Assembly (NCBI GenBank): GCA_003218525.1
Contig: QHNU01000064.1
Span: 9,548 to 46,394 of the forward strand
DNA: 36,847 nucleotides
Source of the DNA: Verrucomicrobiota bacterium
GTDB lineage: Bacteria; Verrucomicrobiota; Verrucomicrobiia; Chthoniobacterales; UBA10450
Direction: 5' to 3'
Below the pieces are notes generated by a model. It saw nothing but the letters and a program-made list of their open reading frames with translations. It was not told the origin of the DNA and did no database searches. The translations under genes were made by a program, and so were the position numbers. Below, in pieces: positions 25,426-33,718 of the stretch (position 1 is the first letter of the stretch; each line of letters opens with the position of its first letter).

Positions 25426-25569
25426 TTATTCGACCACGCCCGTGCTTGCAGTTTTTTTGGCTTTGCCGCGTGGTGCTTGAGAGAGGGCAGTTTTCTCTTT
25501 CGTTTTTCGCCGCCCCCAGTAAGCTCGGCGCCGTTTTCGTTTTGCTCGCACGCGATGTTGCTGCCCCAT
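25426..25569 (-). CDS. 47-residue highly basic protein, unknown function
   Basis: ATG at 25569, TAA at 25428-25426. The product begins MGQQHRVRAKRKRRRAYW and ends KAKKTASTGVVE, with 18 Lys/Arg in 47 residues, no acidic cluster and a single tail Glu pair of sorts. The N-terminal HRVxAKRKRRxAY segment looks like a nucleic-acid or ribosome-binding patch. It sits 21 bases upstream of the NYN-domain gene on the same strand. I have an impression of similar short basic proteins in Verrucomicrobiota, but cannot confirm it. Upstream is GTATAGAAGTTGA, with at best a weak Shine-Dalgarno. Confidence 0.62.
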   Translation of the reverse strand: MGQQHRVRAKRKRRRAYWGRRKTKEKTALSQAPRGKAKKTASTGVVE

Positions 25570-25678
25570 TCAACTTCTATACGGGCGTGTGCTCGGGCGT
25601 GCAAGAACCACTCATTTGCACTGAAGTCTTGAAAAGCATGGCCGGTTGGCTAAAAACTGCGCGTAATCTTCCCACTCG

Positions 25679-26470
25679 GTGAATTCTCCAAGAACGCTCA
25701 TCCTTTTCTCGGTATTCCTGTTAATCGCTTCCACAGTTTTTGGGGTTTTGAATTCAACAAAGGTGAAGGCGCTTCGCGTAGGCATCAATGCGACCACTGC
25801 GCGAGAACAGATGGCTGAACGCCGTCGACTCGAGGCGGAAAAGGATATAGTCGCGCGCGAAGCGAACATCGCAGCACAATCATCTAGAGTGGCTGAGACC
25901 GAGAACCAAGTCGCTCGCGCTGAAGCTGAACTGGTCAAAACGCAAACCGAGAAATCCGATTTGGTCTCAAAGCTACGGGCCAATGAGACCCAGGTTGCTG
26001 AATTGCAGAAGCACCTGGATGAGCTGACGAAAACCACGGCCAGTCCGAACCCGGGCGCACCGTCGGTTGCCGAATTACAGGCCCAACTCGATGAAGCACG
26101 GAAACAAATCGATGCTGCTGAGGATGAGAAGACATTGCTGGCAGAAAAAATGCAGCCCAGCCGGGCACAGATGCGGAGTCCAGAAGTCGCGATCAAGCGG
26201 CGAGAAACGGTCTTTCGCGGAGCAATTCGTGGAACGGTCCTCGCGGTCAACCGCGCTTATAATTTTGTGGTGTTGAACCTTGGCGAGCACCAAGGCGTGG
26301 AGGCCAACACGGAAATGCTTGTTCTGCGAGGCGGGACAACGATCGGAAAAATTCGCATTTCTTCCGTTGAACCGGCGACAGCAATTGGCGATATTGTAGG
26401 AAATAGCCTGGCGCGTGGCGTCCAGGTGCAACCTGGTGACACCGTTGTTTATGCTGGCTCGAATTCCTAA
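25679..26470 (+). CDS. Membrane-anchored periplasmic coiled-coil protein
   Basis: 263 residues from GTG 25679. One N-terminal signal-anchor helix ('LILFSVFLLIASTVFGVL', ~7-24), then a long heptad-rich coiled coil (~35-165, rich in Ala/Glu/Lys/Gln with a Pro/Gly break near 120), then a ~90-residue β-rich C-terminal domain ('GTVLAVNRAYNFVVLNLGEH' ... 'LVLRGGTTIGKIRISSV' ... 'QPGDTVVYAG') that resembles the β-barrel of MreC-like or membrane-fusion-type proteins. Probably an envelope scaffold. The downstream lipoprotein gene starts inside it. Confidence 0.82.
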   Translation: MNSPRTLILFSVFLLIASTVFGVLNSTKVKALRVGINATTAREQMAERRRLEAEKDIVAREANIAAQSSRVAETENQVARAEAELVKTQTEKSDLVSKLRANETQVAELQKHLDELTKTTASPNPGAPSVAELQAQLDEARKQIDAAEDEKTLLAEKMQPSRAQMRSPEVAIKRRETVFRGAIRGTVLAVNRAYNFVVLNLGEHQGVEANTEMLVLRGGTTIGKIRISSVEPATAIGDIVGNSLARGVQVQPGDTVVYAGSNS

Positions 26471-26654
26471 ACGTTCAATCGCATCGTTGCTTCTTTTCGT
26501 CGCATGCACCCTCTTGGCAGGCTGCGCTACCGAGAAACCGAAACCGGCCCTTGTTGACGATCCGCAGGCCGGACGCGAATCCCAAATTCCCTGGAACAAA
26601 CAGGAGAAATGGGAAAATCAGGGCCAGTTCGCCAACATGACCGATCGCCGGTAG
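26451..26654 (+). CDS. Small lipoprotein
   Basis: 67 residues. Basic N-terminus, hydrophobic core and the lipobox 'LLAGC' predict signal peptidase II cleavage and lipidation of the Cys near residue 24; the remaining ~43 residues are polar ('EKPKPALVDDPQ', 'SQIPWNKQEKWENQGQF'). ATG 26451 is in a different frame from, and 20 bases inside, the end of the coiled-coil gene, implying coupled translation and a possible joint envelope function. Convergent with glgC, 3 bases apart. Confidence 0.82.
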   Translation: MLARIPKRSIASLLLFVACTLLAGCATEKPKPALVDDPQAGRESQIPWNKQEKWENQGQFANMTDRR

Positions 26655-26657
26655 CGA

Positions 26658-27953
26658 TCAGATCCAAAAACCGGGCGGAATCGTCGCGTCCTTCGGAATG
26701 ACCACGATTCCGTCCCGGAGATAATAATTCTCCGCGTCCAGATCTTCCGGCTTGCCTTCGGGAGTAATTACGACTCCGTCCGCAATCCGCGCGTTCTTGT
26801 CGATGATCGCGCGATCGATGACGCAGTTTTTGCCGATCCCAATCGGAATTTGATGCCCCGGCGTGGTGCTGTCGGTTTGGTAATAATCGGCGCCCATGAC
26901 GACGCTGTTGCGAATGGTTGCGCCGCTCTGAATGATGCTGCGCACCCCGACAACGCACCTTTCCAGGTGTGCGTCAGAAATGATGCAACCGTCAGAAATA
27001 ATGGCCTGGCGTAAGGTTGCACCATTGATCTTGCTGCCCGGCAGAAAGCGGGGGTGAGTATAAATAGGCACGTCCGCATCAAAAAAGCTGTATTCGGGCA
27101 CAATGTCAGTCAGATCGAGGTTTGCTTCGTAAAAGGCGCGGATGGTCCCGATATCCTCCCAGTAGCCGTCGAAGATATAAGCACTGACATTCCGCGTCTG
27201 GATGGCGGCGGGAATGACATGCTTGCCAAAATCTACAAGCGCGTTGTTGAGGCAATCCACCAGCACTTCGCGGTTGAAAACGTAAATGCCCATCGATGCT
27301 TGAAACAGTTCCTCTTCCGCGGCGTGTCCGATCGCGGTGAGCAAGTCAGGACCCATTTTCATTTGGTCGAGCACTTTTGACTCGTTCGGTTTCTCGACAA
27401 ATCGCGTGATGCGCCTGTCTTCTCCGCTCTGCATGATGCCGAATTCCGAGACTTGATCACGCGGGACCGGTTTTGTGGCGAGAGTGATCTCTGCCCCGGA
27501 TCGGATGTGCTGATGCAAAAGAGCACGAAAATCCATCCGGTAGAGCTGGTCGCCGCTTAGAATCAAATAGAATTCAAAGGGTCGCTCGAGGAAATAGCGC
27601 ATGTTTTGGCGAACGGCGTCGGCTGTGCCCTGGTACCATTGCGAACCTTCGGGCGTTTGTTGTGCGGCCAGAATGTCGACGAAGCTGCGGGAAAAATTAT
27701 CGAATTTATAGCTCGCCTGAATGTGGCGATGCAGTGACATGCTGTTGAACTGGGTCAGGACATAAATCGAACGCAGCCCAGAGTTAAGGCAGTTACTGAT
27801 CGGAATATCGACTAGGCGATACTTGCCACCTAGGGGAACGGCTGGTTTTGCCCGGTCTTTCGTCAACGGGAAGAGGCGTGTTCCCGCCCCGCCGCCCATG
27901 ATAATGGCGAGCGTTCGCTGCGTCGTACCGGGTGGAAGCGAAGGCGCTTGCAT
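26658..27953 (-). CDS. glgC: Glucose-1-phosphate adenylyltransferase
   Basis: Makes ADP-glucose from ATP and glucose-1-phosphate, the committed step of bacterial glycogen synthesis. 431 residues from ATG 27953 (sequence 'MQAPSLPPGT'), selected over the longer frame to 28052 because the family starts just before 'AIIMGGGAGTRLFPLTKDRA'. Signatures: nucleotide-binding GGGAGTRL, 'KPAVPLGGKYRLVDIPISN', 'ILSGDQLYRMDF', 'FVEKPNESK' and 'YWEDIGTIRAFYEANL'; the C-terminus is a left-handed β-helix. Allosteric control by sugar phosphates is usual. Divergent from glmS: glycogen and amino-sugar/peptidoglycan synthesis draw on the same hexose phosphates. Confidence 0.96.
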   Translation of the reverse strand: MQAPSLPPGTTQRTLAIIMGGGAGTRLFPLTKDRAKPAVPLGGKYRLVDIPISNCLNSGLRSIYVLTQFNSMSLHRHIQASYKFDNFSRSFVDILAAQQTPEGSQWYQGTADAVRQNMRYFLERPFEFYLILSGDQLYRMDFRALLHQHIRSGAEITLATKPVPRDQVSEFGIMQSGEDRRITRFVEKPNESKVLDQMKMGPDLLTAIGHAAEEELFQASMGIYVFNREVLVDCLNNALVDFGKHVIPAAIQTRNVSAYIFDGYWEDIGTIRAFYEANLDLTDIVPEYSFFDADVPIYTHPRFLPGSKINGATLRQAIISDGCIISDAHLERCVVGVRSIIQSGATIRNSVVMGADYYQTDSTTPGHQIPIGIGKNCVIDRAIIDKNARIADGVVITPEGKPEDLDAENYYLRDGIVVIPKDATIPPGFWI

Positions 27954-28078
27954 TTCGCTAATGTGATAGCAAACAGGAATCGCCGCTCGCGAGATTTTGC
28001 GCCTCCAAAAATTCATCTCCACCCTACCCTTTGGCACGGCAATGCGCGGCACGACAGTTGCACCGCAAATGTGGTAAT

Positions 28079-28092
28079 GTGAGCGTTCTCAC
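28079..28092. promoter_or_regulatory. Inverted repeat just upstream of glmS
   Basis: GTGAG-CGTT-CTCAC is a perfect 5-bp inverted repeat ending 5 bases before the glmS ATG. It would place a small hairpin or operator over the translation start. No glmS ribozyme-like sequence is seen in the 144-base glgC-glmS gap. Confidence 0.35.
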
Positions 28093-28097
28093 GAATT

Positions 28098-29954
28098 ATG
28101 TGCGGAATTGTCGGATACGTCGGGCGATCTGAAGCAGCTCCCATTCTCCTGGACGGGTTACGCCGACTCGAGTACCGAGGCTACGATTCAGCCGGGGTTG
28201 CCATCGTTAATGGCGAAACCATTGAGACGCGAAAATGTGCCGGTCGCATCGCCAATCTCGCGAAATTGATGACGGAGAGGCCGCCGGCGGGGCAGTATGG
28301 GATCAGCCACACCCGCTGGGCTACCCACGGTAAAGTCACCGACGAAAACGCCCACCCGCATTTTGATCACAGCGGCAAGATCGCCTTGGTGCACAATGGG
28401 GTGATCGAGAATTACGCCGCGTTGCGTGAGCAGCTCGTGCGCGAAGTGGGACACAAATTCACCTCCGACACCGACACCGAAGTGCTCGCGCATCTGATTG
28501 GCAGCATTTATGAGCAACTAGATGGCAAGGATTCCAAAGCGCGGCTGGTGAACGCGACCCGCGCGGCGCTGAAACAGGTGATCGGCACCTACGGCATCGC
28601 CCTCGTTCACGCTCATATCAAAGATTTTCTGGTCGGAGCCCGTCGCGGTTCGCCTCTCGTTCTGGGCGTGGGCAAGGATGAGAATTTTCTCGCCAGTGAC
28701 GTCAGCGCAATCGTGGCTCACACTCGCGACGCTGTTTACTTGAACGATTTTGATATCGTCGCCGTTTCGCGGGACACCTTCGAAATCAGCTCGGTCGGAG
28801 GCGATACCGGCAGTTATCAGATCAGCAGGGTCGAATTCGGTGCGGAGGACGTGAATCGAGGCGAGTTCCCGCACTACATGCTGAAGGAAATCTTCGAGCA
28901 GGCGGACTCAGTCCGTGACGCCATGCGCGGTCGCCTCAACACCGAAGAATGTACCGCCAAGCTTGGTGGATTGAACATGACGGCGGCACAGCTTCGCGAC
29001 GTCACTCGGATCGTTCTCACCGGCTGTGGAACGGCGCTGCACGCAGCTTTGGTCGGCGAATACTTGATTGAGCAACTCGCCAGCCTCCCGGTCGAAGTGG
29101 AATACGCGAGCGAATTCCGTCACCGCAATACCCCGATGAGCGGGAATACGCTCGTGTTCGCCATCAGCCAAAGCGGCGAAACGGCTGACACCTTGGGCGC
29201 GTTACGCGAAAGTCGGCGCAAAGGCTATCGGACCCTCGGTATTTGCAATAACGTGGCCAGTACCGTCGCGCGTGAGAGCGACGGCGGAGTTTATATGCAC
29301 GCTGGCCCGGAGATCGGAGTGGCGGCCACGAAATCGTTTACCTCACAGCTGGTGATTCTGACGCTCATCGGGCTGCTTCTTGGCCGCATGCGCCATCTCT
29401 CAACTTCGGAAGGTTCGCTCATCATCGAAGCTTTGGAAGCGCTGCCGGGACAAATCGAGTCTGTCCTGAAGCTGAGCGATCACATTCGCGCGATCGCCAA
29501 AGAATATGTCTCAGTCAACGGTATACTCTTTTTCGGGCGGCAATTCAATTTTCCGATCGCACTCGAAGGGGCGCTAAAGATGAAAGAGATCACCTATCTT
29601 TTCGCCGAGGGTCATCCAAGCGCAGAACTAAAACACGGTATTATTGCCCTCGTCCGGCCTGATCTGCCTTCTGTTTTCATCGCTCCGGATGATGCCGTGT
29701 TTTCGAAAAACCTTAACAACATCGAGCAGGTTAAAGCGCGCAAGGGACCGATTATCGCGCTGACCAGCGGTGACGGTAGGAAACAGTTGAAAGGCATCGC
29801 CAACGACATCATCGAGATCCCGCGCGCTGCGGACGTCGTCACACCAGTCCTCACCGTTATCCCGTTACAATTGCTCGCCTATCATATGGCAGTCGAGCTC
29901 GGACTGGACGTCGATAAGCCTCGCAACCTGGCCAAAAGCGTAACCGTCGAATGA
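28098..29954 (+). CDS. glmS: Glutamine-fructose-6-phosphate aminotransferase (isomerizing)
   Basis: Converts fructose-6-phosphate and glutamine to glucosamine-6-phosphate, the entry to peptidoglycan and lipid A precursors. 618 residues: N-terminal class II glutaminase with Cys2 nucleophile ('MCGIVGYVGRSEAAPILLDG'), 'RLEYRGYDSAGVAI', 'HTRWATHGKVTDENAHPH'; then two SIS sugar-isomerase domains ('LTGCGTALHAALVGEYLIE', 'ISQSGETADT', 'LEGALKMKEITYLFAEGHPS'), ending 'DKPRNLAKSVTVE', the family C-terminus. Confidence 0.97.
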   Translation: MCGIVGYVGRSEAAPILLDGLRRLEYRGYDSAGVAIVNGETIETRKCAGRIANLAKLMTERPPAGQYGISHTRWATHGKVTDENAHPHFDHSGKIALVHNGVIENYAALREQLVREVGHKFTSDTDTEVLAHLIGSIYEQLDGKDSKARLVNATRAALKQVIGTYGIALVHAHIKDFLVGARRGSPLVLGVGKDENFLASDVSAIVAHTRDAVYLNDFDIVAVSRDTFEISSVGGDTGSYQISRVEFGAEDVNRGEFPHYMLKEIFEQADSVRDAMRGRLNTEECTAKLGGLNMTAAQLRDVTRIVLTGCGTALHAALVGEYLIEQLASLPVEVEYASEFRHRNTPMSGNTLVFAISQSGETADTLGALRESRRKGYRTLGICNNVASTVARESDGGVYMHAGPEIGVAATKSFTSQLVILTLIGLLLGRMRHLSTSEGSLIIEALEALPGQIESVLKLSDHIRAIAKEYVSVNGILFFGRQFNFPIALEGALKMKEITYLFAEGHPSAELKHGIIALVRPDLPSVFIAPDDAVFSKNLNNIEQVKARKGPIIALTSGDGRKQLKGIANDIIEIPRAADVVTPVLTVIPLQLLAYHMAVELGLDVDKPRNLAKSVTVE

Positions 29955-29989
29955 GAGTCGGGCGGACAAATTCCGATAAATAATCGGGC

Positions 29990-30010
29990 CGGCGGGCGCC
30001 GTTTGTTTTA
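29990..30010 (+). terminator. Possible rho-independent terminator after glmS
   Basis: CGGC-GGGC-GCCG (29990-30001) followed by TTTGTTTTA. The stem is short (4 bp) though GC-rich. It lies 36 bases past the glmS stop and only 7 bases before the pilB start, so the transcription start of the pilus genes would have to lie within or before it, which weakens the call. Confidence 0.3.
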
Positions 30011-30016
30011 CAATTC

Positions 30017-31720
30017 TTGACCGTGCAGACGAATGAAGATTACGTCCTTCGAGTTCTTGAAGACGTCGGCCTGCTATCAGGCGACCAAATCGCAAACGCC
30101 CGCATAAAGCTCAACGGCGACGGCGCCGTTGTTGACAGCCTGATTCGTGAGGGAGTGGTCTCATCCGATCAAATCTCCCGCTCGCTCGCGGCTCAGGCCC
30201 ACATGGATTGGATCGATCTTTCAGCCATGGTCATTCCGCCAGACATTATCGCGCAAATCAGCGCGGAAGACGCGCACCGATTCAAGGTCATCCCGGTCGG
30301 GTTCGGCGCAAACGGCCTCGTCCTCGCGATCGGTGACCCGCTCGATGTCGATACGATTGACAGTCTCAATTTCCTTCTCCAACGGGACCTCGAGCTTGTC
30401 TGCACCTCTCCTCAAAAAATTCGCGACTCGCTCATCAAATATTACGGCACGGCCGAGGAAGCCGTAGACGTTCTTCAACATCGTCTCGGTGATCAAATCG
30501 ATCTGGGACTCGAAATCGTCGAACAAACGGCCGACGTCGCTGAAGCCGATGCGCCGATTATCCGGCTGGTTTCCATGTTGATCATCGAAGCGCACAAGCT
30601 CGGTGCCAGTGACATTCACCTCGAACCGCTCGACAAAAAATTCCGTGTCCGCTTTCGCATCGATGGTGTCTTGCAGGAAATGCAGGCGCCGCCCAAAAGA
30701 CTGCAATCAGCCATCATTAGCCGGCTGAAGATTATGACGGGCTCGATGAGCATCGCCGAAAAACGCCTGCCCCAGGACGGGCGAATTCAGGTTAGAATCC
30801 GCAAAACGCCGGTTGACCTCCGTGTTTCCACGATTCCAACCAATCACGGTGAGAGCATTGTCATCCGTGTCCTCGATAAATCGCGGCTCGTGTTCGGTCT
30901 GCCGCAACTCGGATTTTTCAGCGATGATCAAGAAAAATTCGAACGGCTCCTGCGTTGCCCTGACGGCATCCTGCTCGTTACTGGTCCGACCGGCTCTGGA
31001 AAAACCAGCACCCTTTACGCCTGCCTGAACTACATCAACAAACCGGACCGCAAAATCATTACCGTAGAAGAGCCGGTTGAATACCAAATGGCCGGTATCA
31101 ATCAGGTGCAGGTAAACACGGAAGTGGGGATGACATTTCCGATCGCGCTCCGGTCGATTCTGCGGCAAGCACCCAATGTCATCATGATCGGGGAAATTCG
31201 GGACGCGGAGACAGCGTCCATTGCGACCAATGCCAGCCTGACCGGACACCTCGTCTTTAGCACACTCCACACGAATGATGCGCCTGCCGCGGTCGCGCGC
31301 TTGGTTGATATCGGTGTGCCACCTTTCCTCGTCGCTTCGTCTATCCGCGCCATCATGGCGCAACGATTGGTTCGGAGGCTGTGCACCCACTGCAAAAAAG
31401 CCGCAGCCTTGAGCGAAACAGAGATGCGGGCGCTTTGCATCGAACCGTCGCAAATGAAAGACGCGCAGGTCATGGGCGCGACCGGGTGCGAGCATTGCCG
31501 GCGTACCGGCTACCGCGGGCGTATAGGAATTTTTGAGATCTTCCTGATCGACGACGAAGTGCGGCATATGATCACCAAACGGGCGTCCACATTTCTGCTG
31601 CGCCGGCGTGCGCGCGAGTTAGGGATGCGGACACTGCGCGAAGATGGGGTCCGGAAAGTTTTGGCCGGCCTGACTTCGCCTGAAGAGGTGATTTCGGCCA
31701 CGATCACAGACGCGAGCTAG
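30017..31720 (+). CDS. PilB/GspE-type assembly ATPase, first copy
   Basis: 567 residues from TTG 30017 (GTG 30023 is an alternative). Powers assembly of a type IV pilus or type II secretion pseudopilus from the cytoplasmic face. N-terminal MshEN/GspE N-domain (~1-150), N2 domain with 'GASDIHLEPLDKKFRVRFRIDG', Walker A 'GPTGSGKTSTLYA' (~322), Asp box, Walker B 'IMIGEIRDAETA', 'LTGHLVFSTLHTNDAP' His box and a tetracysteine zinc site 'CTHCK' ... 'CEHCRRTGYRGRIGIFEI', which marks PilB/GspE and not PilT. The second copy begins 3 bases after its stop. Confidence 0.93.
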   Translation: MTVQTNEDYVLRVLEDVGLLSGDQIANARIKLNGDGAVVDSLIREGVVSSDQISRSLAAQAHMDWIDLSAMVIPPDIIAQISAEDAHRFKVIPVGFGANGLVLAIGDPLDVDTIDSLNFLLQRDLELVCTSPQKIRDSLIKYYGTAEEAVDVLQHRLGDQIDLGLEIVEQTADVAEADAPIIRLVSMLIIEAHKLGASDIHLEPLDKKFRVRFRIDGVLQEMQAPPKRLQSAIISRLKIMTGSMSIAEKRLPQDGRIQVRIRKTPVDLRVSTIPTNHGESIVIRVLDKSRLVFGLPQLGFFSDDQEKFERLLRCPDGILLVTGPTGSGKTSTLYACLNYINKPDRKIITVEEPVEYQMAGINQVQVNTEVGMTFPIALRSILRQAPNVIMIGEIRDAETASIATNASLTGHLVFSTLHTNDAPAAVARLVDIGVPPFLVASSIRAIMAQRLVRRLCTHCKKAAALSETEMRALCIEPSQMKDAQVMGATGCEHCRRTGYRGRIGIFEIFLIDDEVRHMITKRASTFLLRRRARELGMRTLREDGVRKVLAGLTSPEEVISATITDAS

Positions 31721-31723
31721 GGC

Positions 31724-33412
31724 ATGAACAATCACCAAATTCTTGATTTGTTCGTTGATCGGCAAGTTCTCCAGAGATTACAGGCCGACGACGTGCTGAT
31801 CGAAGCACAGCAAAATGGCAAGACGATCATGCAAGCGATGGTGGACAGTGGATTTACCGACGAGGTCGGATTCTATCGTGCCATTGCGGAGGGAATCGGG
31901 GCGGAGTTTATCGACCTGAGAGATCGGGAAATTGCACCTGAGATTGCAAAGCTAATTCCGGGCGGGCTGGCGCGCTTACACCGGGTCTTGCCGGTTGATT
32001 TCGTTGATCACACGTTGCGCGTCGCCGCGGCCGATCCGCTCGATCCCAGAACGGCAGAAGACTTGCGCTTTGCGCTCGGTCACGACATCGAGGTGGTGGT
32101 GGCGCCGATCGAGCAGATCGACGAGGGGATCAGGAACTTTTACGGCACCGACACCGCAAGCATGGAGGAGGTGCTCAAGCAACTCGGCGAATCGGGCGAG
32201 TTGTTGAAGGTCCGAAGCGAAGATGGCGCCGCGGCCAAGGTAGAAACGGAGGCGAACGCCGCACCGATCATTCGGTTTGTCGATTTGATTCTGTATCAGG
32301 CGATTCAGGATCGGGCGAGTGACATTCACTTCGAGCCGTTCGAAAACGAATTCAAAATTCGATATCGCGTTGATGGCGCGCTTTATGAAATGGCGCCTCC
32401 ACCGCGCCATCTCGCGCTGCCGGTGATCTCACGCGTGAAAGTCATGGCAAATATGAACATCGCTGAGCGCCGGCTGCCGCAGGACGGGCGAATTCAAAAG
32501 AACATCGCAGGCCGAAATGTCGATCTGCGTGTCTCGACCTTACCGACGCAATTTGGCGAGAGTGTTGTTCTGCGGGTGCTCGATCGGACAACGGTCAATC
32601 TCGATCTCGAGATGCTCGGGATGCCGCAATATGTTCACGATTACATCCTCGAGCTGATCCAGCGGCCAAACGGAATTTTCATTGTGACTGGCCCGACCGG
32701 GTCAGGCAAAACGACCACGCTTTATTCCTGTTTGCGCAATGTCAACAGCATCGATTCGAAGCTTCTCACCGCAGAAGAGCCGGTCGAATATGATCTTGAA
32801 GGAATTGTTCAGGTGCCGGTGAATGAAGCGATCGGGCTGACTTTTGCGCGCGTATTGCGCGCCTTTCTGCGGCAGGATCCAGATCGAATCATGGTTGGCG
32901 AGACGCGCGATCTCGAGACCGCCCAAATCGCCATTCAAGCTTCTCTCACCGGCCACTTGGTGTTCACCACTCTGCACACGACCGATGCGCCCGGGGCCGT
33001 CACCCGCCTGGTGGACATGGGGGTCGAACCTTTCCTCATTTCTTCCACGCTTGAAGCGGTGCTTGGCCAACGGTTATTGCGTACCATTTGCCTTAATTGC
33101 CGGGCGAGCTGCGAACCGAACCGAAATGTGCTTGATCAAGTCGAAGTTAGTCGGGGCGATCTCGGCGGTCGAAAATTTTACTATGGCAAAGGCTGTGATG
33201 TTTGTAATCACACCGGCTACAAAGGCCGCAAAGGCATCTATGAGCTGATGAAAATAACCGATCCGCTGCGCGAGCTCATCAACGAGCGGGCGCCGACGGT
33301 GGTGCTGAAACAAAAGGCAATCGAGCTTGGAATGGTGACCCTGCGCCAGGATGGATTGCGTAGTGTCTTCAATGGCGACACTACCTTCGAAGAAGTATTG
33401 AAATACACGTAG
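31724..33412 (+). CDS. PilB/GspE-type assembly ATPase, second copy
   Basis: 562 residues, ATG 31724. Same architecture as its neighbour: N-domain (~1-150), 'RASDIHFEPFENEFKIRYRV', Walker A 'GPTGSGKTTTLYS' (~321), Walker B 'IMVGETRDLETA', 'LTGHLVFTTLHTTDAPGAV' and the zinc site 'CLNCRA' ... 'CDVCNHTGYKGRKGIYEL'. It is a complete extension-type ATPase, not a retraction ATPase. The two copies are clearly diverged in the N-domain, so they may serve different pilins or form a mixed hexamer. A REP-rich spacer and a new promoter follow. Confidence 0.93.
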   Translation: MNNHQILDLFVDRQVLQRLQADDVLIEAQQNGKTIMQAMVDSGFTDEVGFYRAIAEGIGAEFIDLRDREIAPEIAKLIPGGLARLHRVLPVDFVDHTLRVAAADPLDPRTAEDLRFALGHDIEVVVAPIEQIDEGIRNFYGTDTASMEEVLKQLGESGELLKVRSEDGAAAKVETEANAAPIIRFVDLILYQAIQDRASDIHFEPFENEFKIRYRVDGALYEMAPPPRHLALPVISRVKVMANMNIAERRLPQDGRIQKNIAGRNVDLRVSTLPTQFGESVVLRVLDRTTVNLDLEMLGMPQYVHDYILELIQRPNGIFIVTGPTGSGKTTTLYSCLRNVNSIDSKLLTAEEPVEYDLEGIVQVPVNEAIGLTFARVLRAFLRQDPDRIMVGETRDLETAQIAIQASLTGHLVFTTLHTTDAPGAVTRLVDMGVEPFLISSTLEAVLGQRLLRTICLNCRASCEPNRNVLDQVEVSRGDLGGRKFYYGKGCDVCNHTGYKGRKGIYELMKITDPLRELINERAPTVVLKQKAIELGMVTLRQDGLRSVFNGDTTFEEVLKYT

Positions 33413-33454
33413 TTTCGGCCCTCCGAGCCAAATCTTCGGATCGAGAGCACGGCG

Positions 33455-33508
33455 ACCCCGAAAGCGTTCGGGGTGGCTATATTGTAGCCGCCTCGCCCTG
33501 CCGAGGCG
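33455..33508 (+). repeat. REP/BIME-like hairpin pair 1 (second hairpin may terminate transcription)
   Basis: Hairpin ACCCCGAA-AGCG-TTCGGGGT (33455-33474), then GGCTAT-ATT-GTAGCC (33475-33489, inverted), then hairpin CGCCTCG-CCCTGC-CGAGGCG (33489-33508) followed by five T (33509-33513). The last hairpin with T-tract also looks like a rho-independent terminator for the preceding ATPase gene. Confidence 0.75.
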
Positions 33509-33611
33509 TTTTTCGCATCGTCGATGCGGGATCGCTTTCATGCGGCGGAGCGCGATCGCTACAATCTTTCGGATTGGGTATTCAGCGATTTGCAGCAGCA
33601 AAATAGCCTCA

Positions 33612-33669
33612 CACGGCGACTGAGCGCCGTGGCTACAACCACCTGTAGCCGCCTCGCTTTGTCGAGGCG
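33612..33669 (+). repeat. REP/BIME-like hairpin pair 2
   Basis: Hairpin CACGGCG-ACTGAG-CGCCGTG (33612-33631), then GGCTACA-ACCACC-TGTAGCC (33631-33650, perfect inverted repeat), then hairpin CGCCTCG-CTTTGT-CGAGGCG (33650-33669). The final stem is identical to that of pair 1. A partial unit with GATCGCTACAATC lies between the pairs at about 33552-33564. The rest of the 306-base spacer 33413-33718 is otherwise empty of genes. Confidence 0.75.
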
Positions 33670-33679
33670 CACCCTTAGC

Positions 33680-33709
33680 TCGACACCGAGGTTCGAATTT
33701 TGCTATAAT
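33680..33709 (+). promoter_or_regulatory. σ70-type promoter for the pilC/gspF gene
   Basis: -35 TCGACA (33680-33685, 5 of 6 consensus), 18-base spacer, extended -10 TGCTATAAT with a perfect TATAAT (33704-33709). Transcription would begin near 33716, about 3 bases before the ATG at 33719, so the message would be nearly leaderless. Confidence 0.55.
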
Positions 33710-33718
33710 TCCTACCCA

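Noticed and set aside
27954..28052. 33-residue N-terminal extension of GlgC
   Set aside because: Not part of the family's N-terminus and occupies the glgC-glmS promoter region.
28053..28097. glmS ribozyme
   Set aside because: The gap to glgC is short and shows no recognisable conserved core; only a small inverted repeat is present.
33455..33669. CRISPR-like array
   Set aside because: Units are palindromic hairpins with unequal spacing and inverted borders, typical of REP/BIME elements; no cas genes.
33524..33718. 65-residue N-terminal extension of PilC/GspF
   Set aside because: It translates REP-like repeat DNA; the family's opening begins at ATG 33719 just after a good promoter.
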